Source: Streptomyces sp. NBC_00178
GTDB lineage: Bacteria > Actinomycetota > Actinomycetes > Streptomycetales > Streptomycetaceae
Length of the DNA stretch: 64,000 bases
Assembly: GCF_036206005.1 (NCBI RefSeq)
Contig: NZ_CP108143.1
Coordinates: 1,736,001-1,800,000, forward strand
Direction of reading: 5' to 3'
Shown: in pieces, positions 1-8,069 of the stretch
How positions within the stretch are numbered: the first letter of the stretch is position 1
Layout: the number at the start of each line of letters is the position of its first letter
Program-made: the position numbers and the translations under genes
Notes under the pieces: model-generated
What the model saw: only the letters and a program-made list of their open reading frames with translations
What the model was told of the DNA's origin: nothing
The model's database searches: none

Positions 1-1
1 G

Positions 2-826
2 GTGCTCGGAGTACTGCGGCGGGCTCCGCAGGTGGCGACGCCGTCCCGCCACCTGGGGCTCGTCCCGGTGGCCGAGCGCCGGACCGACGCGCTCGACGCC
101 GTACGGGCGATGGGCGAGCGGGTGCGCGAGGGCTGCGACCTGGACGCCCTGATGGCGCTGGCCCGTACGGCGCCCGCGCTGCCCGGCGGGGCGTGGGAGC
201 CCGAACGGCATCCGGTGCCGCCCGTCCGGCCCGTGGTGGCCGTCGCGGGCGGGGCGGCGTTCACGTTCGCCTACGCGGAGCACGCCGAACTGCTCGATGC
301 CGCCGGTGCCGACGTCGTCGTCTTCGATCCCCTGCACGACGAGAAGCTGCCCGCGGGCACGGCGGGGCTGGTCGTCGGGGGCGGCTTCCCCGAGATGTAC
401 GCACCGGAGCTGTCGGCCAACGAGCCGCTGCGCCGGGCGGTCACCGCGCTCGCCGCGTCCGGCGCCCCCGTGGCCGCCGAGTGCGCGGGCCTGCTCTATC
501 TCGCCCGGGAACTGGACGGGCGCCCGATGTGCGGGGTGCTGGACGCCTCGGCCCGGATGTCCGAGCGGCTCACGCTCGGCTACCGGCAGGCGGTCGCGGT
601 GTCCGACAGCGTGCTGGCCGCAGCCGGAACCCGGATGCGGGGCCACGAGTTCCACCGGACGGTGTTGGAGCCCGGGTCCGGGGAGACCCCGGCCTGGGGG
701 CTGCTCCAGCCGGAGCGGCGCGTCGAGGGCTTCGTGCAGGGCGGCGTGCACGCGAGCTACCTCCACACGCACTGGGCGGCGGAGCCCGCCGTGGCCCGGC
801 GTTTCGTGGAGCGGTGCGGGGGGTGA
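2..826 (+). CDS. cobB: Cobyrinate/hydrogenobyrinate a,c-diamide synthase, 3' part
   Basis: This frame is open from the left edge, so only the C-terminal 274 residues are present; the N-terminal P-loop ATPase part lies outside the window. What is visible is the class I glutamine amidotransferase domain: a GGGFPE segment (residues about 127-132), the nucleophile Cys in AAECAGLLYL (about residues 159-168) and the C-terminal HASYLHTHW motif with the catalytic His. The enzyme amidates the a and c carboxylates of cobyrinate or hydrogenobyrinate using glutamine and ATP, in the cytoplasm. A cobC-like fusion gene lies just downstream, which supports a cobalamin locus. The stop codon lies inside a 39-bp tandem repeat. 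Confidence 0.9.
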   Translation: MLGVLRRAPQVATPSRHLGLVPVAERRTDALDAVRAMGERVREGCDLDALMALARTAPALPGGAWEPERHPVPPVRPVVAVAGGAAFTFAYAEHAELLDAAGADVVVFDPLHDEKLPAGTAGLVVGGGFPEMYAPELSANEPLRRAVTALAASGAPVAAECAGLLYLARELDGRPMCGVLDASARMSERLTLGYRQAVAVSDSVLAAAGTRMRGHEFHRTVLEPGSGETPAWGLLQPERRVEGFVQGGVHASYLHTHWAAEPAVARRFVERCGG

Positions 827-893
827 GCCCGGCGCGGTCACGCCAGGGAGCGGTGCGGGGGGTGAGCCCCGCGCGGTCACGCCGGGGAGCGGT
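808..893. repeat. 39-bp tandem repeat, 2.2 copies
   Basis: Copies at 808-846 and 847-885 differ at only a few bases, and a partial third copy occupies 886-893. The first copy contains the last codons and TGA of cobB, so the repeat duplicates the gene's 3' end. It looks like a local slippage duplication. Confidence 0.85.
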
Positions 894-918
894 CGTGGCT
901 GCGCGGCGGCGGGCGGGG

Positions 919-1641
919 TCACTCCGCGATGCCGACCACCAGCCAGATGAAGCCCACTCCCGCCACGGTGCACAGCAGCGTGGAGCGCGCCGGGTGGTCG
1001 TGGTGCGCCTCGGGAAGGATCTCGGCCGCGGCGAGGTAGAGGAGCACTCCGCCGAAGAAGCCGAGATAACAGCCGAGCAGTTCCGCCGGAAGGGTGAACA
1101 GCAAGGTGGTCGCGGCCCCCAGGATCGGGGCCGCGGCGTCCGCGAACAGCATCACGAGGGCCTTGCGGCGGGCGTTCCCGTAGAGGCTGGTGATCGTGTA
1201 CGTGTTGAATCCGTCGGCGAAGTCGTGGGTGATGACCGCGAGTGCGACGGCCGCCCCGATCCCCCCGCCGATCTGGAAGGCGGCGCCGAGCGCGATGCCG
1301 TCCATCAGGCTGTGGCCCACCAGCGCGGCGGCCGCCGTGAGGCCCACCTGCGGCACGCGATGCTCGCTCGCCCCGTGTGCCGCCTGGCGTACGGCCAGGG
1401 ACCGCTCGACCACATGGGCCGTCAGGAAGCCGCCCACGAAGAGCAGGAGCGCGGCGGGGACCCCGAAGACGTGCTCCCCCGCGGCCTCGATCGCCTCGGG
1501 CAGCAGATCGAGTCCCACGACGCCCAGCATCAGCCCGCCCGCGAATCCGAGCACGAGGTGCCGGCGGTCGCTGACGCGCTGCGCGACCCAGCCGCCCACC
1601 AGGGTCATGAGGAACGCGCCGAGCGCGACGAATACCGCCAT
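919..1641 (-). CDS. ZIP-family metal permease
   Basis: This 240-residue protein has about seven to eight hydrophobic segments. It carries the ZIP signature in two central helices: HSLMDGIALG (about residues 109-118) and HDFADGFN (about 138-145), whose His and Asp residues bind the metal. A short cytosolic loop with HHDH-like residues lies near residue 212. ZIP proteins bring divalent cations such as Zn or Fe into the cytoplasm. The gene is convergent with cobB and lies between cobB and the cobC fusion, so cobalt or another metal linked to corrin synthesis is possible, but the substrate cannot be read from sequence. The ATG start opens directly onto the first membrane segment. Confidence 0.85.
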   Translation of the reverse strand: MAVFVALGAFLMTLVGGWVAQRVSDRRHLVLGFAGGLMLGVVGLDLLPEAIEAAGEHVFGVPAALLLFVGGFLTAHVVERSLAVRQAAHGASEHRVPQVGLTAAAALVGHSLMDGIALGAAFQIGGGIGAAVALAVITHDFADGFNTYTITSLYGNARRKALVMLFADAAAPILGAATTLLFTLPAELLGCYLGFFGGVLLYLAAAEILPEAHHDHPARSTLLCTVAGVGFIWLVVGIAE

Positions 1642-1721
1642 GGGCCCTTGCTAGCGGATCGACCCCGCCCTCCGCACCTCAGGCTGCCCTCACCCGTGTC
1701 TCCCGGGAAGGACACCCTCCG

Positions 1722-3233
1722 ATGACCCGGTCCGCGCTCGTCGTGGGTGTCGGTGCCCGCAGGGGCGCTCCCGCGGACGAGGTGATCGGGCTGATCCGCC
1801 GGACGCTGGAGGCGGCCGGTCTCGCGGCCGAGGACGTGGTCGAGCTGGCGACGCTGGACTCCAGAGCCGCCGACGCGGGCATCGCCGGAGCGGCGGCGCG
1901 GCTGGGGGTGCCGCTGCGGTCGTACACGGCCCGTGAGCTGGCCGCGGTCGTGGTGCCCAACCCCTCGGCCGTACCGCGCTCCGCCGTGGCCACCGCGTCG
2001 GTCGCCGAGGCCGCGGCCCTCATGACGGCCGGTGAACTGCTCGTCCCGAAGCGGAAGTCGGCGTCGGTGACCTGTGCGGTGGCCCGCCGGAACCCGATGT
2101 CCGGAACCCGGGCATCGACGAATGGCGCCCGGCCGTCCACCATGGCTGCCATGCTCCCCCCCACGAAGCACGTCGAGAACACCGGGCCCGACCTGAGGCA
2201 CCACGGTGACGCGGAGATACGCGGCCTGGATCTGACCGACCTGGCCGTGAACGTACGGACCGGCACGCCCCCCGACTGGCTGCGCGAACGCATCGCCGCG
2301 TCGCTGGGCGATCTGGCCGCCTATCCGGACGGGCGGCAGGCCCGTGCGGCGGTCGCCGCGCGCCACGGTCTGCCCGAGGAGCGGGTCCTGCTCACCGCGG
2401 GGGCCGCCGAGGCGTTCGTGCTGATCGCCCGGGCCCTGCCGGCCCGCCGGCCGGTCGTGGTGCACCCGCAGTTCACGGAGCCCGAGGCGGCCCTGCGCGC
2501 GGCGGGTCACGAGGTGGGGCGGGTGCTGCTGCGCCCGGAGGACGGCTTCCGGCTCGATCCGGCGGACGTGCCCGAGGAAGCGGACCTGGTGGTGATCGGC
2601 AATCCGACGAACCCGACCTCCGTGCTCCATCCCGCCGCCGTGCTCGAGGAACTGGCGCGGCCCGGGCGGACGCTGGTGGTCGACGAGGCGTTCATGGACG
2701 TCGTGCCGGGTGAGCGGGAGGCCCTGTGCGCGCGTCAGGACGTCCCCGGCCTCGTCGTGCTGCGAAGCCTCACCAAGACGTGGGGCCTGGCGGGTCTGCG
2801 GATCGGTTACGTGCTGGCGGATCCCGCGACGACGGCGCTGCTGCAGGAGGCCCAGCCGCTGTGGCCGGTCTCCTCGCCGGCGCTGGCCGCCGCGGAGGCG
2901 TGCATGGACCCGCGCGCCCTGGTCGAGGCGGCGGACGCGGCGGACCGGATCACGGTGGACCGGGCGCATCTGCTGGCCGGGCTGGCGGAGTTCGGCGAGG
3001 TGACGGTCGTGGAACCGGCCGCCGGGCCCTTCGTGCTGCTGCGGCTGGAGCGCGCGGACGAGGTGCGTGAGCTGCTGCGCTCGCGGGGCTTCGCCGCGCG
3101 GCGCGGGGACACGTTCCCCGGACTGGGCAGCGAGTGGCTGCGCCTCGCCGTACGCGACCGCGTGACGACCAACCGGTTCCTTCAGGCCCTCGACCTGGCC
3201 CTGCAGGGCCTGCCGCGAAGAGCCGCGGGCTGA
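1722..3233 (+). CDS. cobC: CbiG/CobE C-terminal domain fused to CobC-like PLP aminotransferase
   Basis: This 503-residue protein has two parts. Residues 1 to about 125 (ALVVGVGARRGAPADEV, then TLDSRAADAGI) match the CobE/CbiG C-terminal domain, which acts in opening the precorrin ring during B12 synthesis. Residues about 165-500 form a fold-type I PLP enzyme resembling CobC/HisC, with NPTNPTS, VVDEAFMD and the PLP lysine in SLTKTWGLAGLRIGY. CobC enzymes supply the (R)-1-amino-2-propanol phosphate arm. Such fusions are known in actinobacteria (Rv2231c-type CobC annotations). The ATG is followed directly by the domain, so the start is likely right. Its neighbour cobB is in the same pathway. Confidence 0.88.
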   Translation: MTRSALVVGVGARRGAPADEVIGLIRRTLEAAGLAAEDVVELATLDSRAADAGIAGAAARLGVPLRSYTARELAAVVVPNPSAVPRSAVATASVAEAAALMTAGELLVPKRKSASVTCAVARRNPMSGTRASTNGARPSTMAAMLPPTKHVENTGPDLRHHGDAEIRGLDLTDLAVNVRTGTPPDWLRERIAASLGDLAAYPDGRQARAAVAARHGLPEERVLLTAGAAEAFVLIARALPARRPVVVHPQFTEPEAALRAAGHEVGRVLLRPEDGFRLDPADVPEEADLVVIGNPTNPTSVLHPAAVLEELARPGRTLVVDEAFMDVVPGEREALCARQDVPGLVVLRSLTKTWGLAGLRIGYVLADPATTALLQEAQPLWPVSSPALAAAEACMDPRALVEAADAADRITVDRAHLLAGLAEFGEVTVVEPAAGPFVLLRLERADEVRELLRSRGFAARRGDTFPGLGSEWLRLAVRDRVTTNRFLQALDLALQGLPRRAAG

Positions 3234-3245
3234 CGGCCGCCCCGC

Positions 3246-3285
3246 GGGAGAGAGCGGTGTTCCGTCACGCGGACACCGCTCTCCC
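3246..3285. terminator. Bidirectional hairpin between convergent genes
   Basis: The arms agagcggtgt (3251-3260) and acaccgctct (3273-3282) pair perfectly, with partial extension on both sides. The hairpin sits in the 63-bp gap between the cobC fusion and the convergent LAETG protein gene and can serve both. Confidence 0.75.
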
Positions 3286-3296
3286 CCGGGGACCGG

Positions 3297-4478
3297 TCAG
3301 CCCTGGGTACGCCTGCGCGCGATCACGGTGGCACCGGCCCCGACGGCCAGCAGGACGGCGGCACCGCCCGCGATGTACGGAGTCGAGGAACTGGAGCCGG
3401 TCTCCGCGAGGTCGCCGGTGCCGCCCGCCCGGGCCGGGCCGGTGCCGGTCTGCGGCTTCACGTCGACCGGGTCCGCCTTGCCGCCCGTGCCGTTCCCTCC
3501 CGTGCCACCGGTGTCACCCGCGCCCTCCGTGTCACCCGAGCCGCCGTCGCCGCCCGTGGAGCCGCCCGTCGAGCCGCTCGTGGAGCCGCTGGTCGAGCCA
3601 TCCGTCGATCCGCCCGTCGAACCGGCGGTGCCGCCGGATCCTCCGTCCTCACCCCCGTCGCCTCCGCCGTTCCCCGAGCCTCCGTCCTCGGAACCTCCGT
3701 TGCCGGAACCCCCGTTGTGCTGTCCCCCGTTGTGCTGTCCCCCGCCGTGCGACCCGCCGCCCCTGGGCGTCTCGCACGTCGCCTCGGCGAGCGTGACCTC
3801 CCCCTCGACCTCGGCGACGTTCAGCTTCATCGGGTTCACCGAGACCCGCAGGCTCAGCGCGGTCGCGGCCGCCGTCCGGGAGGTGGTCGTGGTCTTCGAC
3901 AGGTCGAGCGTCACCTTGCCGACCCCCGGCACCGCGACCTCCGTGGTGCCTCCCGAGGTGAGCCGGATCCGCTTGCCGAGCACGGAGACGTGCCCGAGGA
4001 CGTTGGACTCCGCGACCGGCTTCCCGCCCGCCTTGCAGGTCGCCTCCGAGGTGACCTTCTCGACCTCGATCAGCGACAGCAGCGGCAGCCCGGGCAGATG
4101 GACACGGGCCTTGGCGATGTTCGCGGACCCCTGGGCCCCGCGCCGGTCCACCGTGGCGTCCGCCGTGGCCACGTCCGCCTTCAGCAGGTGGATGGGGCGG
4201 CCCCTCTCCGCACCGTCGAGCTCCACGCTGAGCGCCGTCCTCCCGGCGCTCGCCGGTGCGTGCACCTCGTTGAGGGAGGTCCGCAGCGGTACGTGGACCT
4301 TGTTCACGAGCGAGACGTCCAGCCCGGCGCGCAGCACGACCGCGCTCGCCTTTCCGTGGCCGCCTCCCGGTGTGGCCGGGGCGGTCGCGGTGGCTGCGTG
4401 CGCGGGGACGGCGACGAGCAGGGCGACGGGAGCCGCGGCGACGGCCAGGGCGGCCAGGCGGAAGGTGTTGCTGTTCAA
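3297..4478 (-). CDS. LAETG-anchored secreted surface protein (SCO1860-like)
   Basis: I place the start at a TTG (4478) because a GGGGG ribosome site sits just upstream and the protein then begins with a normal Sec signal peptide (NTFRLAALAVAAAPVALL, cleavage near AHA). That gives 393 residues. The N-terminal half is a secreted domain of unknown fold with paired Cys residues (AT-C-K, AT-C-E). Next comes a long Gly/Ser/Thr/Asp/Asn low-complexity linker (about residues 240-340). The C-terminus has an LAETG sortase motif, a hydrophobic helix and an RRR tail. LAETG is the motif used by class E sortases of Streptomyces. It is probably covalently attached to the cell wall; its function is unknown. 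Confidence 0.8.
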   Translation of the reverse strand: MNSNTFRLAALAVAAAPVALLVAVPAHAATATAPATPGGGHGKASAVVLRAGLDVSLVNKVHVPLRTSLNEVHAPASAGRTALSVELDGAERGRPIHLLKADVATADATVDRRGAQGSANIAKARVHLPGLPLLSLIEVEKVTSEATCKAGGKPVAESNVLGHVSVLGKRIRLTSGGTTEVAVPGVGKVTLDLSKTTTTSRTAAATALSLRVSVNPMKLNVAEVEGEVTLAEATCETPRGGGSHGGGQHNGGQHNGGSGNGGSEDGGSGNGGGDGGEDGGSGGTAGSTGGSTDGSTSGSTSGSTGGSTGGDGGSGDTEGAGDTGGTGGNGTGGKADPVDVKPQTGTGPARAGGTGDLAETGSSSSTPYIAGGAAVLLAVGAGATVIARRRTQG

Positions 4479-4798
4479 GATGGTGGAACCCCCACATGAG
4501 ACATGGAGCCGCCGGCGCCGTCCAATGGGGGACATCGCGGGCACCGGTGGCCTCGACTCCGTGAATCTTTACGCACGGAGAGTGAACTGGCGGATACCTA
4601 AAGCCCGTTCACTCCAAAGGGGGGTTTCCGCGTGCGCATTCGAATCCAGCGGCACAGAAGTTCCCTGCCGTCACCCTTCCGACGGCCCGGGCGGCCCGCC
4701 ACCCCACCCGCGGACCACGAGAAACAGGTGACTCAACGAGCAGCGGGACCGGGGGTCACTGCTGGTCAACACGGCGCCCCGCTCGGGGTCAACGCGCG
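4479..4798. other. Intergenic region with an inverted repeat
   Basis: No convincing gene is present. The region should hold the promoter of the LAETG gene and the 3' end of the amidohydrolase transcript. The one clear structure is an 8-bp inverted repeat, gagtgaac (4580-4587) and gttcactc (4607-4614), about 100 bp upstream of the LAETG start. It could be a regulator site. Confidence 0.5.
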
Positions 4799-5899
4799 TC
4801 AGCCCGTCACCCTGCCATTGAGCACCACCCGGCGGGGGGCCGCCAGCACCCGCACGTCCTGCCTCGGATCCTCGTCGTACAGCACCAGGTCGGCGGGGGC
4901 GCCCTCCTCCAGCACCGGGCGCCCGAGCCACCGCCGTGCGCCCCACGCCGTGGCGGACAGGGCGTCCACGGGCGGGATGCCGGCCTTCACCAGCTCGGCG
5001 ATCTCGTCCGCGATCAGCCCGTGGGCCAGCGAGCCGCCGGCGTCCGTACCCGCGAACACCGGGATGCCCGCGTCGTACGCCGCGCGCACGGTCTCGTAGC
5101 GGTTCGCGTGGAGCCGGCGCATGTGCGCGGACCAGCGCGGGAACTTGGCCTCACCGCCTGCCGCGAGATCCGGGAACGTGGCGATGTTGACCAGCGTGGG
5201 GACGATCGCCACACCCCGCTCGGCGAAGAGCGGCACGGTGTCCTCGGTCAGCCCGGTCGCGTGCTCGATGCAGTCGATGCCGGCCTCCACCAGATCGCGC
5301 AGGGCCGCCTCGGCGAAGCAGTGCGCGGTGACCCTGGCACCGAGCCGGTGCGCTTCGGCGATCGCGGCCTCGACCTCCCCGCGGGGCCAGCACGCCGTCA
5401 GGTCCCCGGCGTCCCGGTCGATCCAGTCGCCCACGAGTTTCACCCAGCCGTCGCCGCGCCGCGCCTCCCGGGCGACGTAGGCGACCAGATCGCCCGGCTC
5501 GATCTCGTGGGCGAAGTTGCGGATGTAGCGGCGGGTCCTGGCGATGTGCCGGCCCGCCCGGATGATCTTCGGGAGGTCCTCGCGCTCGTCCACCCACCGG
5601 GTGTCGGAGGGCGACCCCGCGTCCCGGATGAGCAGCGTGCCGGCCTCCCGGTCGGTGAGGGCCTGCTTCTCGCTGGTCGCCGCGTCGACCGGCCCCTGGT
5701 GGTCGAGGCCGACGTGGCAGTGCGCGTCGACCAGTCCGGGAAGCGCCCACCCGGTGAGGGTCACGGCGTCGTCCGCGCCGGGCGGCCGCTCGTAGGTGAC
5801 GCGCCCGTCGACGGCCCAGAGCCCGTCCCTCACCTCGTCGGGCCCGACGAGCACCCGCCCCTCGATCCGCAGCACCGGCGCCACCTCGTGATCACTCAT
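4799..5899 (-). CDS. Amidohydrolase-family protein (imidazolonepropionase-like)
   Basis: The protein has 366 residues from the ATG at 5899. It has the metal-dependent amidohydrolase layout: a small N-terminal beta domain, ALPGLVDAHCHVGLD (the HxH metal ligands), a candidate bridging Lys in WVKLVGDW, His ligands in VTAHCFAE and CIEHATGL, and the last Asp ligand in FAGTDAGGS. Family members hydrolyse cyclic amides or dipeptides (imidazolonepropionase or prolidase-like, COG1228); the substrate here is unknown. The gene is divergent from the aminotransferase at 6003, with 103 bp between starts. No signal peptide is seen, so it is cytoplasmic. Confidence 0.85.
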   Translation of the reverse strand: MSDHEVAPVLRIEGRVLVGPDEVRDGLWAVDGRVTYERPPGADDAVTLTGWALPGLVDAHCHVGLDHQGPVDAATSEKQALTDREAGTLLIRDAGSPSDTRWVDEREDLPKIIRAGRHIARTRRYIRNFAHEIEPGDLVAYVAREARRGDGWVKLVGDWIDRDAGDLTACWPRGEVEAAIAEAHRLGARVTAHCFAEAALRDLVEAGIDCIEHATGLTEDTVPLFAERGVAIVPTLVNIATFPDLAAGGEAKFPRWSAHMRRLHANRYETVRAAYDAGIPVFAGTDAGGSLAHGLIADEIAELVKAGIPPVDALSATAWGARRWLGRPVLEEGAPADLVLYDEDPRQDVRVLAAPRRVVLNGRVTG

Positions 5900-6002
5900 G
5901 CACAGCACTGTACGAGGCGGTCCCGACGGGGCCCGGGGAGGTGCTGGGTACCCTCGACGCAGGCGCCCACCGCGCACCGGCCGACCCGAAGAGAGCACCA
6001 CC

Positions 6003-7109
6003 GTGACGCACCCGTTCCTCGACCTCGCCCCGCTCACCGCCTCACGTTTCGCGGAGATCGAGCGGCGGGTGGCCGGCCTCCTCGACACCGAGCAGGACGT
6101 CGTCATCATGCAGGGCGAGGCACTGCTGCCCCTCGAGGGCTGCATCCGGGGCGGCGCCCGTCCCGGCTCGACCGCGCTGAACGTCGTCACGGGTCCGTAC
6201 GGCCAGACCTTCGGCAACTGGCTGCGCGACTGCGGGGCCGAGGTCGTCGACCTCGCGGTCCCCTTCCACTCCGCGGTCACCGCGGAGCAGGTCGAGCGGG
6301 CGCTGGCAGAGCACCCGGAGATCGACTTCGTGTCGCTGGTGCACGCCGAGGCGGCGACCGGGAACACCAATCCGGTCGCCGAGATCGGTGAGGCCGTCCG
6401 CGCGCACGGCGCGCTGTTCATGCTGGACGCCGTCGCGTCGGTCGGCGCCGAGCCGCTGCTGCCGGACGCCTGGGGCGTGGACCTGTGCGTCATCGGCGCG
6501 CAGAAGGCGATGGGCGGGCCGGCCGGCGTCTCCGCCGTGTCCGTGAGCGCTCGGGCCTGGGAGCGGATGGCCGCGAACCCGCGGGCTCCGCGTCAGTCCT
6601 ACCTCTCGCTGCTCGACTGGAAGGCGCGCTGGATCGACGGCGGCCGCACGGCGCTGCCGCACGCCCCCGCGCAGCTGGAGATGCTCGCGCTGGAGGCCTG
6701 TCTGGAGCGGATCGAGGCGGAGGGTCTGGACACCGTGACCGCCCGGCACGCCTCCGCGGCGGCGGCGACCCGCGCGGGCGCCACGGCGCTCGGCGGCGGG
6801 CTGGAGCCCTACGTCCATGACGCCCGGGACGCGGCGCCGGTGGCCACGACCCTGCGCACCCCGGCGGGGGTGGACGCCTCGGCGCTGGTCGCCCGGGCCC
6901 TGGCGGCCGACCCGTCGCTGCCTCTGATCGCGGGCGGCGGGGCCCTGGCCAAGGAGATGGTCCGGGTCAATCACTACGGCGCGGAGGCGACCCGCGACGC
7001 GGTGGTGTCCTCGCTGGCCGCCCTGGGCGACGCGCTGGCGGACGCGGGCCGGAAGACCGACCTGGATGCTGCCCGCGAAGCCGTGAAGGAAACCTGGCCC
7101 GGCGAATGA
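6003..7109 (+). CDS. Class V PLP aminotransferase (alanine-glyoxylate/serine type)
   Basis: The GTG at 6003 gives a 368-residue protein beginning THPFLDLAPL; the upstream part of the open frame is unlike protein. Features typical of the alanine-glyoxylate/ureidoglycine aminotransferase group are a phosphate-binding VTGPYGQTFG segment, MLDAVASVGA with the PLP-ring Asp, and the Schiff-base Lys in CVIGAQKAMGGPAGVSA. The product probably transfers amino groups between small 2-oxo acids in the cytoplasm, but the substrate is not resolved. It precedes ectA by 337 bp and is separated from it by a hairpin, so it is not part of the ectoine operon. Confidence 0.82.
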   Translation: MTHPFLDLAPLTASRFAEIERRVAGLLDTEQDVVIMQGEALLPLEGCIRGGARPGSTALNVVTGPYGQTFGNWLRDCGAEVVDLAVPFHSAVTAEQVERALAEHPEIDFVSLVHAEAATGNTNPVAEIGEAVRAHGALFMLDAVASVGAEPLLPDAWGVDLCVIGAQKAMGGPAGVSAVSVSARAWERMAANPRAPRQSYLSLLDWKARWIDGGRTALPHAPAQLEMLALEACLERIEAEGLDTVTARHASAAAATRAGATALGGGLEPYVHDARDAAPVATTLRTPAGVDASALVARALAADPSLPLIAGGGALAKEMVRVNHYGAEATRDAVVSSLAALGDALADAGRKTDLDAAREAVKETWPGE

Positions 7110-7152
7110 ATTGCACCGGGTCACCCGTTCGGCCCAATTGACCCAGATGAAA

Positions 7153-7182
7153 GGGGAGCTGCTTTTTCCGGAGCAGCTCCCC
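7153..7182 (+). terminator. Rho-independent-like hairpin
   Basis: A perfect 11-bp stem, ggggagctgct (7153-7163) with agcagctcccc (7172-7182), closes an 8-nt loop 44 bp after the aminotransferase stop. There is no long T run, as is usual in Streptomyces. Confidence 0.8.
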
Positions 7183-7446
7183 GCATTCGTCTTCCCGCTC
7201 CTCGCATTCCTAAACGCGGGAGTTCGTACAGGGTGGAACCATGCGATCCGGCCGCGTGTCATGGGGGTTACAACGATGTGACCGACCCCACACCAGTTCC
7301 GTTATGACCGATAAATTTAGGACAAATGCATTCAAATTTTCACCCAATCCACGGCGGTCCGCGCCTGGGTGATAACACAGCCTCCCTGCTGACCCAACCC
7401 CTTCCGGCGATGCAATTTTGATTTTTGCTGGGTAAATTCAATTCGC
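7183..7446 (+). promoter_or_regulatory. AT-rich ectABCD promoter region
   Basis: This stretch is clearly richer in A and T than its surroundings, especially 7300-7446, and contains no gene. A -10-like taaatt (7433-7438) ends eight bases before the ectA ATG at 7447. If used, transcription would start at or next to the ATG, giving a leaderless or nearly leaderless mRNA; no Shine-Dalgarno sequence is present upstream of the ATG. I see no clear matching -35. Confidence 0.5.
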
Positions 7447-7971
7447 ATGACCGCCGCACCAGCAGATTTTGCCCGTGCCCGAAGCGAATTCCTCAGAATC
7501 GACACCCCACGAGTGGAGGACGGAGCCGCGATCTGGCGCATCGCCCGCGACTCCGAGGTTCTCGACCTGAACTCCTCGTACAGCTACCTGCTGTGGTGCC
7601 GTGACTTCGCGGCGACCTCCGTGGTCGCCCGCGACGAGAACGGCGACCCGATCGCCTTCGTGACCGGGTACATCCGTCCCGACCGCCCCGAGACGCTCGT
7701 CGTCTGGCAGGTGGCCGTCGACAGCGCCCACCGCGGCAAGGGACTGGCGGCGACGCTGCTGGACGCGCTGACCGCCCGGGTGGCCTCCGAGCAGGGTCTC
7801 GCCTCGGTCGAGACGACCATCACGCCGGACAACGCCGCCTCCGACCGGCTGTTCACCTCCTTCGCCCAGCGGCACGACGTGCCCGTGGAGCACGAGGTGC
7901 TCTTCGACGGCACGCTGTTCCCCGAGGGAACGCACCTGCCGGAAGTGCTGTACCGCATCGGCCCCTTCTAG
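7447..7971 (+). CDS. ectA: L-2,4-diaminobutyrate N-gamma-acetyltransferase
   Basis: This 174-residue GNAT protein is the first gene of ectABCD. It acetylates L-2,4-diaminobutyrate at the gamma nitrogen using acetyl-CoA, step two of ectoine synthesis. Recognised family sequence includes LDLNSSYSYLLWCRDF, VTGYIRPDRPETLVVWQVAVD and the acetyl-CoA loop HRGKGLAATLLDAL. Length is typical. The start codon lacks a Shine-Dalgarno sequence, unlike ectC, which suggests leaderless translation. In bacteria with this cluster, transcription commonly rises with salt or heat stress; that is family knowledge, not visible here. Confidence 0.96.
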   Translation: MTAAPADFARARSEFLRIDTPRVEDGAAIWRIARDSEVLDLNSSYSYLLWCRDFAATSVVARDENGDPIAFVTGYIRPDRPETLVVWQVAVDSAHRGKGLAATLLDALTARVASEQGLASVETTITPDNAASDRLFTSFAQRHDVPVEHEVLFDGTLFPEGTHLPEVLYRIGPF

Positions 7972-8069
7972 GGCGTCCGTACGCCCCTCCGCGCCCCGCC
8001 CGGGCGCGGCTTCCCGGGGCATGCCCGACCCGCCGCCCGTCACAACCCCCCTCGAGCAGGAGATCCGCT

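Noticed and set aside
1..900. Cobalamin riboswitch near cobB or the ZIP gene
   Set aside because: The visible regions are gene ends and convergent gaps; no B12-box-like sequence was seen.
5021..6391. Long plus-strand open frame antisense to the amidohydrolase
   Set aside because: It is the mirror of a gene with clear catalytic motifs; its product is Arg/Gly/Pro-rich without any family resemblance.
7972..8069. Hairpin-like sequence between ectA and ectB as a full terminator
   Set aside because: Stems are short and the four ect genes act together; readthrough is more likely, so it is mentioned only as possible modulation.
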